The notes beneath the pieces are model-generated. The model had not been told where the DNA came from and searched no databases. It was given only the letters and a program-made list of their open reading frames with translations. A stretch of DNA of 13,886 nt from Paracoccaceae bacterium (GTDB lineage: Bacteria; Pseudomonadota; Alphaproteobacteria; Rhodobacterales; Rhodobacteraceae): the NCBI GenBank assembly GCA_015487335.1, contig WFPZ01000225.1, positions 1-13,886 of the forward strand. The letters run 5' to 3'. Shown piece after piece: positions 6,807-13,260 of the stretch. Every line of letters begins with the position of its first letter. The first letter of the stretch is position 1. The translations under genes and the position numbers were made by a program.

Positions 6807-7277
6807 TCAATGCCCAGTCCAGCCGGAGTTGCCCCGCCTGCGCGGGTTCACCTCCTCATACTCCACGTCGATGATGACATCGAGCGGCTCCTCGGGCCGC
6901 GCCGGGCCGGGGCCGGCGGCAAAACCGCGCACCGCCATCCGCCGGCGCAGATAGGCATAGACGGCCGAACGCACGGGCGGGATCAGCAGCGCAAAACCGA
7001 TGGCATCGGTGAAGAAGCCCGGGGTCAGCAGCAGGGCGCCCGCGATCAGGATCATCGCACCATGGGCCAGCGGCTCTGTCGGGTCGCGCAGCTCGTTGAG
7101 CGAGGCGCGAAGGCGATCAAGCGCCATGACGCCCTGGGCGCGGATCATCCAGGTGCCGAGAAAGGCGGTGAGAACCACGATTGCCAATGTCGGCCACAGG
7201 CCGATCAGGCCGCCGACCTGGATGAACAGGGCGATTTCGATCAGCGGGATGGCGAGAAAGAGTGCAAAAAGCCACAT
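6807..7277 (-). CDS. fxsA: FxsA-family membrane protein
   Basis: FxsA proteins are small inner-membrane proteins. E. coli FxsA is known for reducing exclusion of phage T7 by the F plasmid, but the normal cellular role is unclear. The 156-residue product has hydrophobic segments at about 1-20, 25-45 and 70-100, the early family signature IPLIEIALFIQVGGLIGLWP, and GALLLTPGFFTDAIGFALLIPP in the later segment. These are followed by a basic, then acidic cytosolic tail (VIIDVEYEEV). The ATG at 7277 is preceded by GAGG at six bases. It is divergent from the Tim44-like gene and upstream of secB. Confidence 0.92.
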   Translation of the reverse strand: MWLFALFLAIPLIEIALFIQVGGLIGLWPTLAIVVLTAFLGTWMIRAQGVMALDRLRASLNELRDPTEPLAHGAMILIAGALLLTPGFFTDAIGFALLIPPVRSAVYAYLRRRMAVRGFAAGPGPARPEEPLDVIIDVEYEEVNPRRRGNSGWTGH

Positions 7278-7385
7278 ATCAACCTCAAGTCATCACGTGC
7301 AGCCGCGGTGGACTTGACCGTGGCCCTGCCTTACATAAGTCCCCAACAGGCCCGATACCACCCACCAACCCGGCGCGAGGTAAAG
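7278..7385. promoter_or_regulatory. Divergent control region between fxsA and the Tim44-like gene
   Basis: On the plus strand, TTGACC (7314-7319) is followed by 16 bases and TAAGTC (7336-7341), a moderate sigma70-type promoter for the Tim44-like gene. An inverted repeat, TCAAGTC (7285-7291) and GACTTGA (7311-7317), has seven-base arms 19 bases apart, and its right arm overlaps that -35. The palindrome CACGTG (7294-7299) lies between the arms. The arrangement could be an operator, but the arms are short and chance is possible. No clear promoter for fxsA was recognised. Confidence 0.35.
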
Positions 7386-8042
7386 ATGAGTTCAGCTGTA
7401 ATCCAGCTTCTGGTTCTGGCAGGAATCGCGATTTTCCTGATCTTGCGGCTGAAAAGCGTGCTCGGTACCCGCGAGGGTTTCGAAAAGCCGCCGCTTCAGG
7501 CGCCGCCCCGTTCCGGCCCGCAGCCCGGTTTCGAGGTGATCGAGGGCGGCCCCGACCGCGACATCATCGACCACGTGCCCGAAGGCAGCGATGCCGCCCG
7601 CGCCCTGGCGGCGATGAAGAAGGTGGAGCCCGAGTTCGGCGTGGCCGATTTCCTCAACGGCGCCCGCGCGGCCTACGAGATGATTCTCATGGCCTTCGAG
7701 CGTGGCGAGCTGGAAAAGATACGCCCCTTCCTTTCCGATGACGTCTTCGCCGCCTTCTCCGAGGTCGTCGCTGCGCGCGAGCGCGAGGGGCTTATCATCG
7801 AAGCGGAGTTCATCGGCGTCCGCGAGCTGAGCCTTGTCGACGCCCGTTTCGACGAGGCGACCCGCGAGGCGGAGATCACCGTGAAGTTCGTGGGCGAACT
7901 GACATCCGTCGTGCGCAACAGCGCCGGCGAAATCATCGAGGGCAATCCCAACGAGATCAAGCGACAGAAGGACGTCTGGACCTTCGCCCGCGAAATGGGA
8001 GCAGCCGATCCGAACTGGGTGCTGGTTGCCACCGGAGAATGA
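7386..8042 (+). CDS. Tim44-like domain protein (TimA-type)
   Basis: This 218-residue protein has one N-terminal membrane segment (about residues 4-22). A short linker rich in proline follows, then an acidic segment, then a Tim44/Tim44-like domain from about residue 85 to the end. That domain contains the helix FERGELEKIRPFLSDDVFAAF and the sheet region with VKFVGELTSVV. Mitochondrial Tim44 anchors the import motor at the inner membrane. Bacterial relatives (TimA) are inner-membrane proteins whose role is not settled. The ATG at 7386 follows a GAGG at suitable spacing; an extension of the frame far upstream is antisense to fxsA and not credible. Its stop overlaps the start of mltA, pointing to coupled expression. 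Confidence 0.9.
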   Translation: MSSAVIQLLVLAGIAIFLILRLKSVLGTREGFEKPPLQAPPRSGPQPGFEVIEGGPDRDIIDHVPEGSDAARALAAMKKVEPEFGVADFLNGARAAYEMILMAFERGELEKIRPFLSDDVFAAFSEVVAAREREGLIIEAEFIGVRELSLVDARFDEATREAEITVKFVGELTSVVRNSAGEIIEGNPNEIKRQKDVWTFAREMGAADPNWVLVATGE

Positions 8043-9079
8043 TGCGCAACGCTTTCGCCGCCGCGGCCGTGGCGGTCGGGCTTGCGGGAGCGGCGCTTGC
8101 CCAGGAAGGGCCGAGAGCCACGATCCTTTCCTTCAAGGACCTGCGCGGCTGGGAAAGCGATGACCACCAGGCCGCGCTCGAAGCTTTCCTCGAGACCTGC
8201 GGAAATCTGAAGACGCCCGACTGGGCCGCGGTCTGCGCCCTGGCCCGCAATCGGCCCGACGCCCGCACCTTCTTCGAGCTGTTCTTCCGTCCGGTCCTGA
8301 TCGAGGACGGTCGCCCCGCCCTGTTCACCGGCTATTTCGAGCCCGAACTGCAGGGCGCGCGCCGCCCCGATGCCCGCTTTCGCTATCCCGTCTACCGCAA
8401 GCCGCCCGAGCTGCGCGAGGGGATGGTGTGGTACACCCGCGAAGAGATCGAGACCCGCGGAATCCTGGCCGGGCGCGGGCTAGAGATCGCCTGGGTCGAT
8501 GACCCGGTAGAGCTGTTCTACATGCAGGTGCAGGGTTCGGGCCGGATCCGGATGCGCGACGGTTCGGTGATCAGGCTGGGCTATGCGGCCTCCAACGGGC
8601 GGCGCTACCGTTCTCCCGGCGACGAGATGGTGCGCCGCGGCATCTACGAGCCCTCCCAGGTTTCGGCCCGGGTGATCGCCAACTGGGTGCGGCGCAACCC
8701 GGTGGCCGGAATGAGGCTTCTGCGCTCCAGCCCGTCCTACGTGTTCTTCCGCGAGCTGCGCGGCGTGCCGCCCGAGGCCGGGCCGCTGGGGGCGATGAAC
8801 CGCCCGCTCACGCCGTTGCGCTCGCTGGCCGTCGATCCGCGCTTCGTTCCGCTGGGCGCGCCGGTCTGGGTGGAGAAGGGCGGCGCGGGAAGTTTCCGCC
8901 GCCTGATGGTCGCCCAGGATACCGGCTCGGCCATCAAGGGGGCGCAACGGGGGGATATCTTCTTCGGCTCCGGAGACGAAGCCGGCCGCGCGGCCGCGCG
9001 CGTCAGCGATCCGGGCCGGATGGTCGTGCTTCTGCCGATAGAGCTGGCCTATGCCCGGGCCGACGAGGTTGACCGATGA
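8042..9079 (+). CDS. mltA: Membrane-bound-type lytic murein transglycosylase MltA (soluble form)
   Basis: MltA cleaves the glycan strand of peptidoglycan to form 1,6-anhydromuropeptides. The product is about 345 residues: a Sec signal peptide with a predicted cut after ALA (residue 20), the MltA beta-barrel domain with FTGYFEPELQGAR and YMQVQGSGRIRM, and a 3D domain. The 3D domain has LRSLAVDPRFVPLGAPVWVE, VAQDTGSAIKGAQRGDIFFG and a catalytic-type aspartate in RGDIFFG. There is no lipobox cysteine after the signal peptide, so unlike E. coli MltA it is probably a free periplasmic enzyme. The ATG at 8042 is better spaced from GGAG (8034-8037) than the ATG at 8039. It is translationally linked to the Tim44-like gene before it and the Smr gene after it. 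Confidence 0.95.
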   Translation: MRNAFAAAAVAVGLAGAALAQEGPRATILSFKDLRGWESDDHQAALEAFLETCGNLKTPDWAAVCALARNRPDARTFFELFFRPVLIEDGRPALFTGYFEPELQGARRPDARFRYPVYRKPPELREGMVWYTREEIETRGILAGRGLEIAWVDDPVELFYMQVQGSGRIRMRDGSVIRLGYAASNGRRYRSPGDEMVRRGIYEPSQVSARVIANWVRRNPVAGMRLLRSSPSYVFFRELRGVPPEAGPLGAMNRPLTPLRSLAVDPRFVPLGAPVWVEKGGAGSFRRLMVAQDTGSAIKGAQRGDIFFGSGDEAGRAAARVSDPGRMVVLLPIELAYARADEVDR

Positions 9080-9687
9080 GCCGCCGCCGCCCGCGCGGGC
9101 TGAAGCCCGAAGAGCAGGAACTGTGGGACAGAGTGCGCGCCCGCACCCATCCGCTTCACCCGGTTCGGGAAAACCGCAAGCCCCAGCAACCGGCCCCGCC
9201 GCCGCCCGCCAGCCCGGCCCGTCCGGTGGCCCCCGCCGCGAAGGCTTACGAGCCGCCCCGTTTCCGCATCGGCGAGAAGGCGGGGCCGGGGCATGGCGCG
9301 CAATGGACAGGAGCGGAACAGCCCCGCCCCGCCCCGCTGAAGATGGACCGCAAGCGGTTTGCCGATCTCAGGCGCGGCAAGCTTGCGCCCGAGGCCCGCA
9401 TCGACCTGCACGGCATGACGCTGGCCCAGGCGCATCCGGCGCTCATACGCTTCATCCTCGGGGCCCATGCCGGGGGCAAGCGGCTGGTGCTGGTGATCAC
9501 CGGCAAGGGCCGCGGCGAGGCCGGCCCCGGCCCGATCCCCGAGCGCCGGGGCATCCTGCGCCATCAGGTGCCGCACTGGCTGCAGGGGCCGCCGCTTTCC
9601 TCGGTGGTGCTGCAAACCGCACCGGCCCACCGCAGCCACGGCGGGGAAGGCGCGCTTTACGTCTACCTGCGGCGGAACAGGCGGTAG
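9076..9687 (+). CDS. Smr/MutS2-domain protein
   Basis: The 203-residue protein has a basic N-terminus, a proline- and alanine-rich low-complexity stretch (about 35-60), and a C-terminal Smr domain from about residue 105. The domain shows DLHGMT (110-115), TGKGR (142-146), RHQVPHWLQGP and HGGEGALYVYLRR. Smr domains are nucleases or nucleic-acid-binding modules. Stand-alone bacterial Smr proteins (SmrA/SmrB type) have been tied to DNA nicking or ribosome-associated mRNA cleavage. Which applies here cannot be told from sequence. The start overlaps the mltA stop (ATGA), making a three-gene run Tim44-like/mltA/smr. Confidence 0.92.
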   Translation: MSRRRPRGLKPEEQELWDRVRARTHPLHPVRENRKPQQPAPPPPASPARPVAPAAKAYEPPRFRIGEKAGPGHGAQWTGAEQPRPAPLKMDRKRFADLRRGKLAPEARIDLHGMTLAQAHPALIRFILGAHAGGKRLVLVITGKGRGEAGPGPIPERRGILRHQVPHWLQGPPLSSVVLQTAPAHRSHGGEGALYVYLRRNRR

Positions 9688-9726
9688 CCTCCCGGATCAG
9701 AAGTTCGCCATGTTTCCGGTTTTCCT

Positions 9727-9870
9727 CGGATCGCCTCGCGATCCGGTTCGCGCCCGACCCCCCAGGGCGGCGCGAATTGATCAGCCCTGTCATGCGATTG
9801 CGCCGTTTTGGCATAATATGCAGCGCGGGAAGGGCTGCACCACGCTCACCCTCGGTGCCGGGCGCGAACC
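9727..9870. other. Nested inverted-repeat element between smr and hslU (candidate structured RNA)
   Basis: The 250-base gap 9688-9937 has no convincing gene but holds dense dyad symmetry. A perfect hairpin CGGATCGC-CTC-GCGATCCG spans 9727-9745. A 12-base inverted repeat pairs GGTTCGCGCCCG (9745-9756) with CGGGCGCGAACC (9859-9870). Inside it lie CAGCCCT (9782-9788) with AGGGCTG (9831-9837), GCACC (9837-9841) with GGTGC (9854-9858), and a stem ATTGCGCC/GGCATAAT (9797-9804/9810-9817, one mismatch and one G-U) with loop GTTTT. The bases 9745-9754 can instead pair with GGCGCGAATT (9769-9778), so two folds compete. No T-tract follows any stem, so it is not an ordinary terminator. No known RNA family was recognised. 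Confidence 0.35.
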
Positions 9871-9937
9871 TCCGTATCAGGATTCGTTCGATGATGCGGA
9901 CGTCGCTTCTTGCACACAGGGCACGCCGGGCAGGCCA

Positions 9938-11245
9938 CTACAGCATGTAGCGGCCGATATCGGTCGTCTGGGCGAAATCGCCGAGGTTTTCCTCCACGAA
10001 GGCGGCATCGACGGTCACGCTTTGCCCGGCCCGGTCGGGGGCGGTGAAGGAAAGCTCTTCGAAGACGCGCTCCATCACCGTGTAAAGCCGCCGCGCGCCG
10101 ATGTTCTCGACGCTGCGGTTGACCTCCGCCGCGATCCGGGCCAGCGCGGCGATGCCGTCTTCGGTGAATTCCACCTTCACGCCCTCGGTTTCCATCAAGG
10201 CGGCGTATTGCCGGGTAAGCGCATTGTCGGTTTCGGTGAGGATGCGCACGAAGTCCTCTTCGGTCAGCGCCCGAAGCTCCACCCGGATGGGCAACCGGCC
10301 CTGCAGCTCGGGCAGCAGGTCGCTGGGCTTGGCAACGTGGAACGCGCCGGAGGCGATGAACAGGATGTGGTCGGTTTTCACCGGCCCGTATTTGGTGGAA
10401 ACCGTGGTGCCCTCGATCAGCGGCAGCAGGTCGCGCTGCACGCCCTCGCGCGAGACATCGGCACCGCGCATGTCGGCCCGCGCGCAGACCTTGTCGATCT
10501 CGTCGAGGAAAACGATGCCGTTCTGCTCGACCCCTTCGATGGCGGTGCGGATGACGGTTTCCTCGTCCAGCAGCTTGTCGGCCTCTTCGTTGATCAGCAC
10601 GTCATGGCTTTCGGCCACCGTCATGCGCCGGCGCACGGTGCGCCCGCCGAAGGCCTTGCCGAACAGATCGCCGAGGTTCAGCGCCCCGCCCATCTGCCCC
10701 GGCTGGCCGGGGATCTCGAACATCGGCAGCGGCGAGGAGGTATCGGCCACGTCCAGCTCGATGACGGTATCGTCCAGTTCGCCGCGCCTGAGCTTGCCGC
10801 GGAACATCTCCAGCGTCTGCTCGCGGGCGTTCTCGCCGGCGATGGCGCGCAGCACCCGGTCTTCGGCGGCCTTGCGGGCGGCGGCCTTCACCTCTTCGCG
10901 CATGCGCTCGCGGGTCATGGTGATGGAGGCTTCCAGCAGGTCGCGGATGATCTGCTCCACGTCGCGGCCCACATAGCCCACTTCGGTGAACTTGGTCGCC
11001 TCGACCTTGATGAAGGGCGCGCGCGCCAGCCGGGCCAGGCGGCGGCTGATCTCCGTCTTGCCCACCCCGGTGGGGCCGATCATCAGGATGTTCTTGGGAT
11101 AGACCTCTTCGCGCAGGGCCGGATCCAGCTGCTTGCGCCGCCAGCGGTTGCGCAGGGCCACGGCCACGGCGCGCTTGGCGTCCTTCTGGCCGATGATGAA
11201 GCGGTCGAGCTCCGAGACGATCTCGCGGGGGGTGAGGTCCGTCAT
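9938..11245 (-). CDS. hslU: ATP-dependent protease ATPase subunit HslU
   Basis: HslU is the hexameric AAA+ unfoldase that feeds substrates into the HslV peptidase. The 435-residue protein has Walker A GPTGVGKT (57-64), the pore motif GYVG (90-93), the inserted I domain (about 110-230), Walker B with GIVFLDEIDK (243-252), and the sensor and arginine region near ELQGRLPIRVEL. It ends in IGRYML, a small variant of the usual aromatic-Ile-Leu tail that docks into HslV. The ATG overlaps the hslV stop by four bases, a standard hslVU operon. No evident terminator follows; the palindromic element in the next 200 bases lacks a T-run. Confidence 0.98.
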   Translation of the reverse strand: MTDLTPREIVSELDRFIIGQKDAKRAVAVALRNRWRRKQLDPALREEVYPKNILMIGPTGVGKTEISRRLARLARAPFIKVEATKFTEVGYVGRDVEQIIRDLLEASITMTRERMREEVKAAARKAAEDRVLRAIAGENAREQTLEMFRGKLRRGELDDTVIELDVADTSSPLPMFEIPGQPGQMGGALNLGDLFGKAFGGRTVRRRMTVAESHDVLINEEADKLLDEETVIRTAIEGVEQNGIVFLDEIDKVCARADMRGADVSREGVQRDLLPLIEGTTVSTKYGPVKTDHILFIASGAFHVAKPSDLLPELQGRLPIRVELRALTEEDFVRILTETDNALTRQYAALMETEGVKVEFTEDGIAALARIAAEVNRSVENIGARRLYTVMERVFEELSFTAPDRAGQSVTVDAAFVEENLGDFAQTTDIGRYML

Positions 11246-11799
11246 CTGCTTATCGTCTCCACCGTCAGGTTTCCGTTGGTGTACACGCAGATGTCGGCGG
11301 CGATGCTCATGGCCTTGCGGGCGATTTCCTCGGCGCTCATGTCGCTGTCCATCATCGCCCGCGCCGCGGCCAGCGCGAAATTGCCGCCCGAGCCGATGGC
11401 GGTGACGTCATGCTCGGGCTCCAGCACGTCGCCGGCGCCGGTGATCACCAGCAGGTCGGCCCCGTCGGTGACGATCAGCATCGCTTCCAGCTTCTGCAGG
11501 TACTTGTCGGTGCGCCAGTCCTTGGCCAGCTCGATGGCGGCACGCGCCAGCTGCCCCGACGTGGCCTCGAGCTTGGCTTCCAGCCGCTCCAGCAGGGTGA
11601 AGGCATCGGCGGTGGAGCCGGCGAAACCCGCCACCACATCCCGGCCGCCGCTGTTCAGCCGGCGCACCTTGCGCGCCGTGCCCTTGATCACCGTCTGCCC
11701 GAGGCTCACCTGCCCGTCGCCGGCGATCACCACCTCGCCGCCCTTGCGCACGCCGATGATCGTGGTGCCGTGCCAGCCGGGGAACTGTTCCTGCGCCAA
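11242..11799 (-). CDS. hslV: ATP-dependent protease peptidase subunit HslV (TTG start)
   Basis: HslV is the dodecameric threonine peptidase of the HslUV protease. I place the start at a TTG (11799), five bases after a perfect AAGGAGG on the minus strand. This gives 185 residues beginning M(L)AQEQFPGWHG, then the mature N-terminal threonine at residue 12 (TTIIGVRKGG), after an 11-residue propeptide. The core motifs GDGQVSLGQTV, GGRDVVAGFAGSTADAF and GSGGNFALAAARA are complete. An in-frame ATG at 11910 would add 37 residues and run across the promoter and into the divergent gene, so it is not favoured. It is co-transcribed with hslU from a heat-shock-like promoter. Confidence 0.96.
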   Translation of the reverse strand: MAQEQFPGWHGTTIIGVRKGGEVVIAGDGQVSLGQTVIKGTARKVRRLNSGGRDVVAGFAGSTADAFTLLERLEAKLEATSGQLARAAIELAKDWRTDKYLQKLEAMLIVTDGADLLVITGAGDVLEPEHDVTAIGSGGNFALAAARAMMDSDMSAEEIARKAMSIAADICVYTNGNLTVETISR

Positions 11800-11826
11800 T
11801 GTCGCCTCCTTTTCGTGGTCGCGGAA

Positions 11827-11856
11827 TATATGGACACCGGCGCGCACCGGCACAAG
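11827..11856 (-). promoter_or_regulatory. Predicted heat-shock (RpoH-type) promoter of hslVU
   Basis: On the minus strand, CTTGTGC (11856-11850) is followed by CCATATATT (11833-11825). The TTGTGC and CATATA hexamers are 17 bases apart. CTTG in the -35 and CCATAT in the -10 are the marks of RpoH-dependent promoters in alphaproteobacteria, and hslVU is a classic heat-shock operon. The transcription start would fall near 11820, leaving about 20 bases before the TTG and including the AAGGAGG. RpoH use is inference from motif and gene identity. Confidence 0.55.
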
Positions 11857-11902
11857 CGGCTTTCCCTTGATGCGTGGGCCGGGGGCCCCTACCGTTTCGG
11901 CG

Positions 11903-12814
11903 ATGGACACCGCAAGTACACTGACCTTCTACCTCGAGGAAGAGATGCGCCAGCGCGCCGAGGCGGGGCTGGTCAATGTCATCAACCGGATGGAGGCGGC
12001 CTTTGCCTCGGTGGGGATCGTGTGCCTGTTCAGGGGCAATTCCGATGCCGAGCTGCTCTCGTCGGTGGCCGATCCGGGCTATGCGATGTTCTTCATGGAG
12101 GAGCCCTTTCACGAGCGGGCCCTGACGATGCGCCTGGCCTATCACTACCCGTTCTGGCGCATCGAGAAGACGGCGAAGCGCTGGGAAGGCTCGGTGGCAA
12201 GGGCCGATTTCCGCCCCGAGGAGGTGGACAGCGAGGCGGCGCGCCGCTTTGCCGCCTTCTGGCGCCGGCGGCTCTACGGCCAGTGCCCGGCCGGCGACGA
12301 GGGGTTCATTTACGTCCCCCTGCAGGGGCGGCTGCTGAAACACCGCAGCTTTCAGGCCATGAGCCCCATCGACATGCTGGCTCAGGTGATCCGCTTCGAG
12401 CCCTACCGGAAGGTTGTCGCCACCCTGCACCCGAAGGAAGACTACACCCCGGCCGAGCTGCGGGCGCTGGAAGACCTCTCGCGGCGCTTTTCCAACCTGG
12501 AGGTGACGCGCGGCGATCCGGGCGAGATGGCGCGCGATTGCCATTACGTCGTCACCCAGAACTCGGGCGCGGCGCTTGCCGGGTTCTTCTTCGGCAAGCC
12601 GGCGGTGCTGTTCGGGCGAATAGACTTTCACCACATCTGTGCCAATGTCCCCGATCTGGGCGTGGCCGAGGCGTTCCGCATGGTGCGAAACCTGCGGCCG
12701 GATTACGACAGATACCTGTTCTGGTTTTTTCAGGAGATGTCGATCAACGCCGGCCGCGAGGAAGCGGAGGAAAAGATCCTCGCCACGGTGCGCGCCCGCG
12801 GATGGCGGATATAG
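11903..12814 (+). CDS. Capsule polysaccharide synthesis-like (GT-B fold) protein, function unknown
   Basis: The 303-residue protein starts at the ATG at 11903 (MDTASTLTFYLEEEMRQR). No signal peptide or membrane segment is seen. The C-terminal half resembles the nucleotide-sugar side of capsule-type glycosyltransferases of the KpsS/KpsC (Capsule_synth) kind. It has YVPLQGRLLKHRS (about 134-146), HPKE (176-179), then VTQNSGAALAGFFFGKPAVLFG (217-238, with the Asn-Ser-Gly and Gly-Lys-Pro landmarks) and a C-terminal helix rich in charged residues. I infer a glycosyltransferase-related fold; substrate and partners are unknown. No other polysaccharide gene lies nearby. It is divergent from hslV with 103 bases between starts and has no obvious ribosome-binding site. 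A strong bidirectional terminator follows its stop. Confidence 0.85.
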   Translation: MDTASTLTFYLEEEMRQRAEAGLVNVINRMEAAFASVGIVCLFRGNSDAELLSSVADPGYAMFFMEEPFHERALTMRLAYHYPFWRIEKTAKRWEGSVARADFRPEEVDSEAARRFAAFWRRRLYGQCPAGDEGFIYVPLQGRLLKHRSFQAMSPIDMLAQVIRFEPYRKVVATLHPKEDYTPAELRALEDLSRRFSNLEVTRGDPGEMARDCHYVVTQNSGAALAGFFFGKPAVLFGRIDFHHICANVPDLGVAEAFRMVRNLRPDYDRYLFWFFQEMSINAGREEAEEKILATVRARGWRI

Positions 12815-12827
12815 GGCGGCGCAAATG

Positions 12828-12856
12828 AAAACGGGGCACGAAAGCGCCCCGTTTTT
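12828..12856. terminator. Bidirectional intrinsic terminator between the GT-B-like gene and trxA
   Basis: AAAACGGGGC (12828-12837) pairs with GCCCCGTTTT (12846-12855), closing on a C-G pair and a GAAA tetraloop with one A-C mismatch, and is followed by a further T. The A-run on one side and T-run on the other make it work in both directions. It serves the rightward gene ending at 12814 and the leftward trxA ending at 12878. Confidence 0.88.
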
Positions 12857-12877
12857 CGATGCCGTTCGTGAACCGGA

Positions 12878-13198
12878 TCAGATGGAATCCTTGATCCAGT
12901 TCTCCAGCGCCGCCTTGGGCGCTGCGCCAAGCTTGTTGGACACCACCTGGCCGTCCTTGAACAGGAACAGCGCCGGAATGCCGCGCACCCCCATCTGGGC
13001 CGGCGTATTGGGGTTTTCGTCGACATTGACCTTGACGATCTTCACCTTCCCGGCGAGCTCTTCGGAAAGCTCCTCGAGCGCCGGGCCGATCATCCTGCAC
13101 GGTCCGCACCACTCTGCCCAGAAATCCACGACGACGGGAATGTCCGATTTGCGGACCTCCTGGTCGAACGTGGCGTCGGTTACTGCGAGGGTTGCCAT
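12878..13198 (-). CDS. trxA: Thioredoxin 1
   Basis: This is a small cytosolic disulfide reductant that serves ribonucleotide reductase and other enzymes. The 106-residue protein has the redox site WCGPC at residues 30-34 within VVVDFWAEWCGPCRM, the buried aspartate D25, and the cis-proline motif RGIPALFLF. Length is that of classical TrxA. AGGAG lies seven bases before the ATG. It follows addA by 58 bases on the same strand and has a likely promoter of its own at the end of addA. Confidence 0.98.
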   Translation of the reverse strand: MATLAVTDATFDQEVRKSDIPVVVDFWAEWCGPCRMIGPALEELSEELAGKVKIVKVNVDENPNTPAQMGVRGIPALFLFKDGQVVSNKLGAAPKAALENWIKDSI

Positions 13199-13231
13199 TG
13201 GGTTTCTCCTGATATCTGGCTGGTTGGGCGG

Positions 13232-13260
13232 AACCTATGAACAGGCCGGGGGATCGTCAA
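13232..13260 (-). promoter_or_regulatory. Predicted promoter of trxA overlapping the addA stop
   Basis: On the minus strand, TTGACG (13260-13255), a 17-base spacer and TAGGTT (13237-13232) form a plausible sigma70-type promoter. The -35 hexamer contains the addA stop codon TGA (13259-13257). Transcription would start near 13225 and give a leader of about 25 bases with the AGGAG site. The -10 matches the consensus at only the T, A and final T. Confidence 0.4.

Noticed and set aside
6810..7385. N-terminal extension of the Tim44-like gene back to 6810
   Set aside because: It is antisense to fxsA, and the ATG at 7386 has a ribosome-binding site and begins a membrane segment as expected.
9497..9814. 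105-codon leftward frame overlapping smr
   Set aside because: It is largely antisense to the Smr domain and arginine/alanine-rich, with no family motif.
9808..9823. TTGGCATAATATGCAG as a sigma54-type or sigma70 -10 element
   Set aside because: The GG-to-GC spacing does not fit sigma54, and no -35 lies at a suitable distance for TAATAT.
9792..9950. 52-codon rightward frame (MRLRRFGIICSAG...) between smr and hslU
   Set aside because: It has no ribosome-binding site, arginine-rich GC-driven composition, and crosses the hslU stop codon. The palindromes explain the region better.
9710..12814. A very long rightward open frame of over 1000 codons
   Set aside because: Most of it is antisense to hslU and hslV, whose protein motifs are unmistakable. 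Only the last 303 codons from 11903 form a credible protein.
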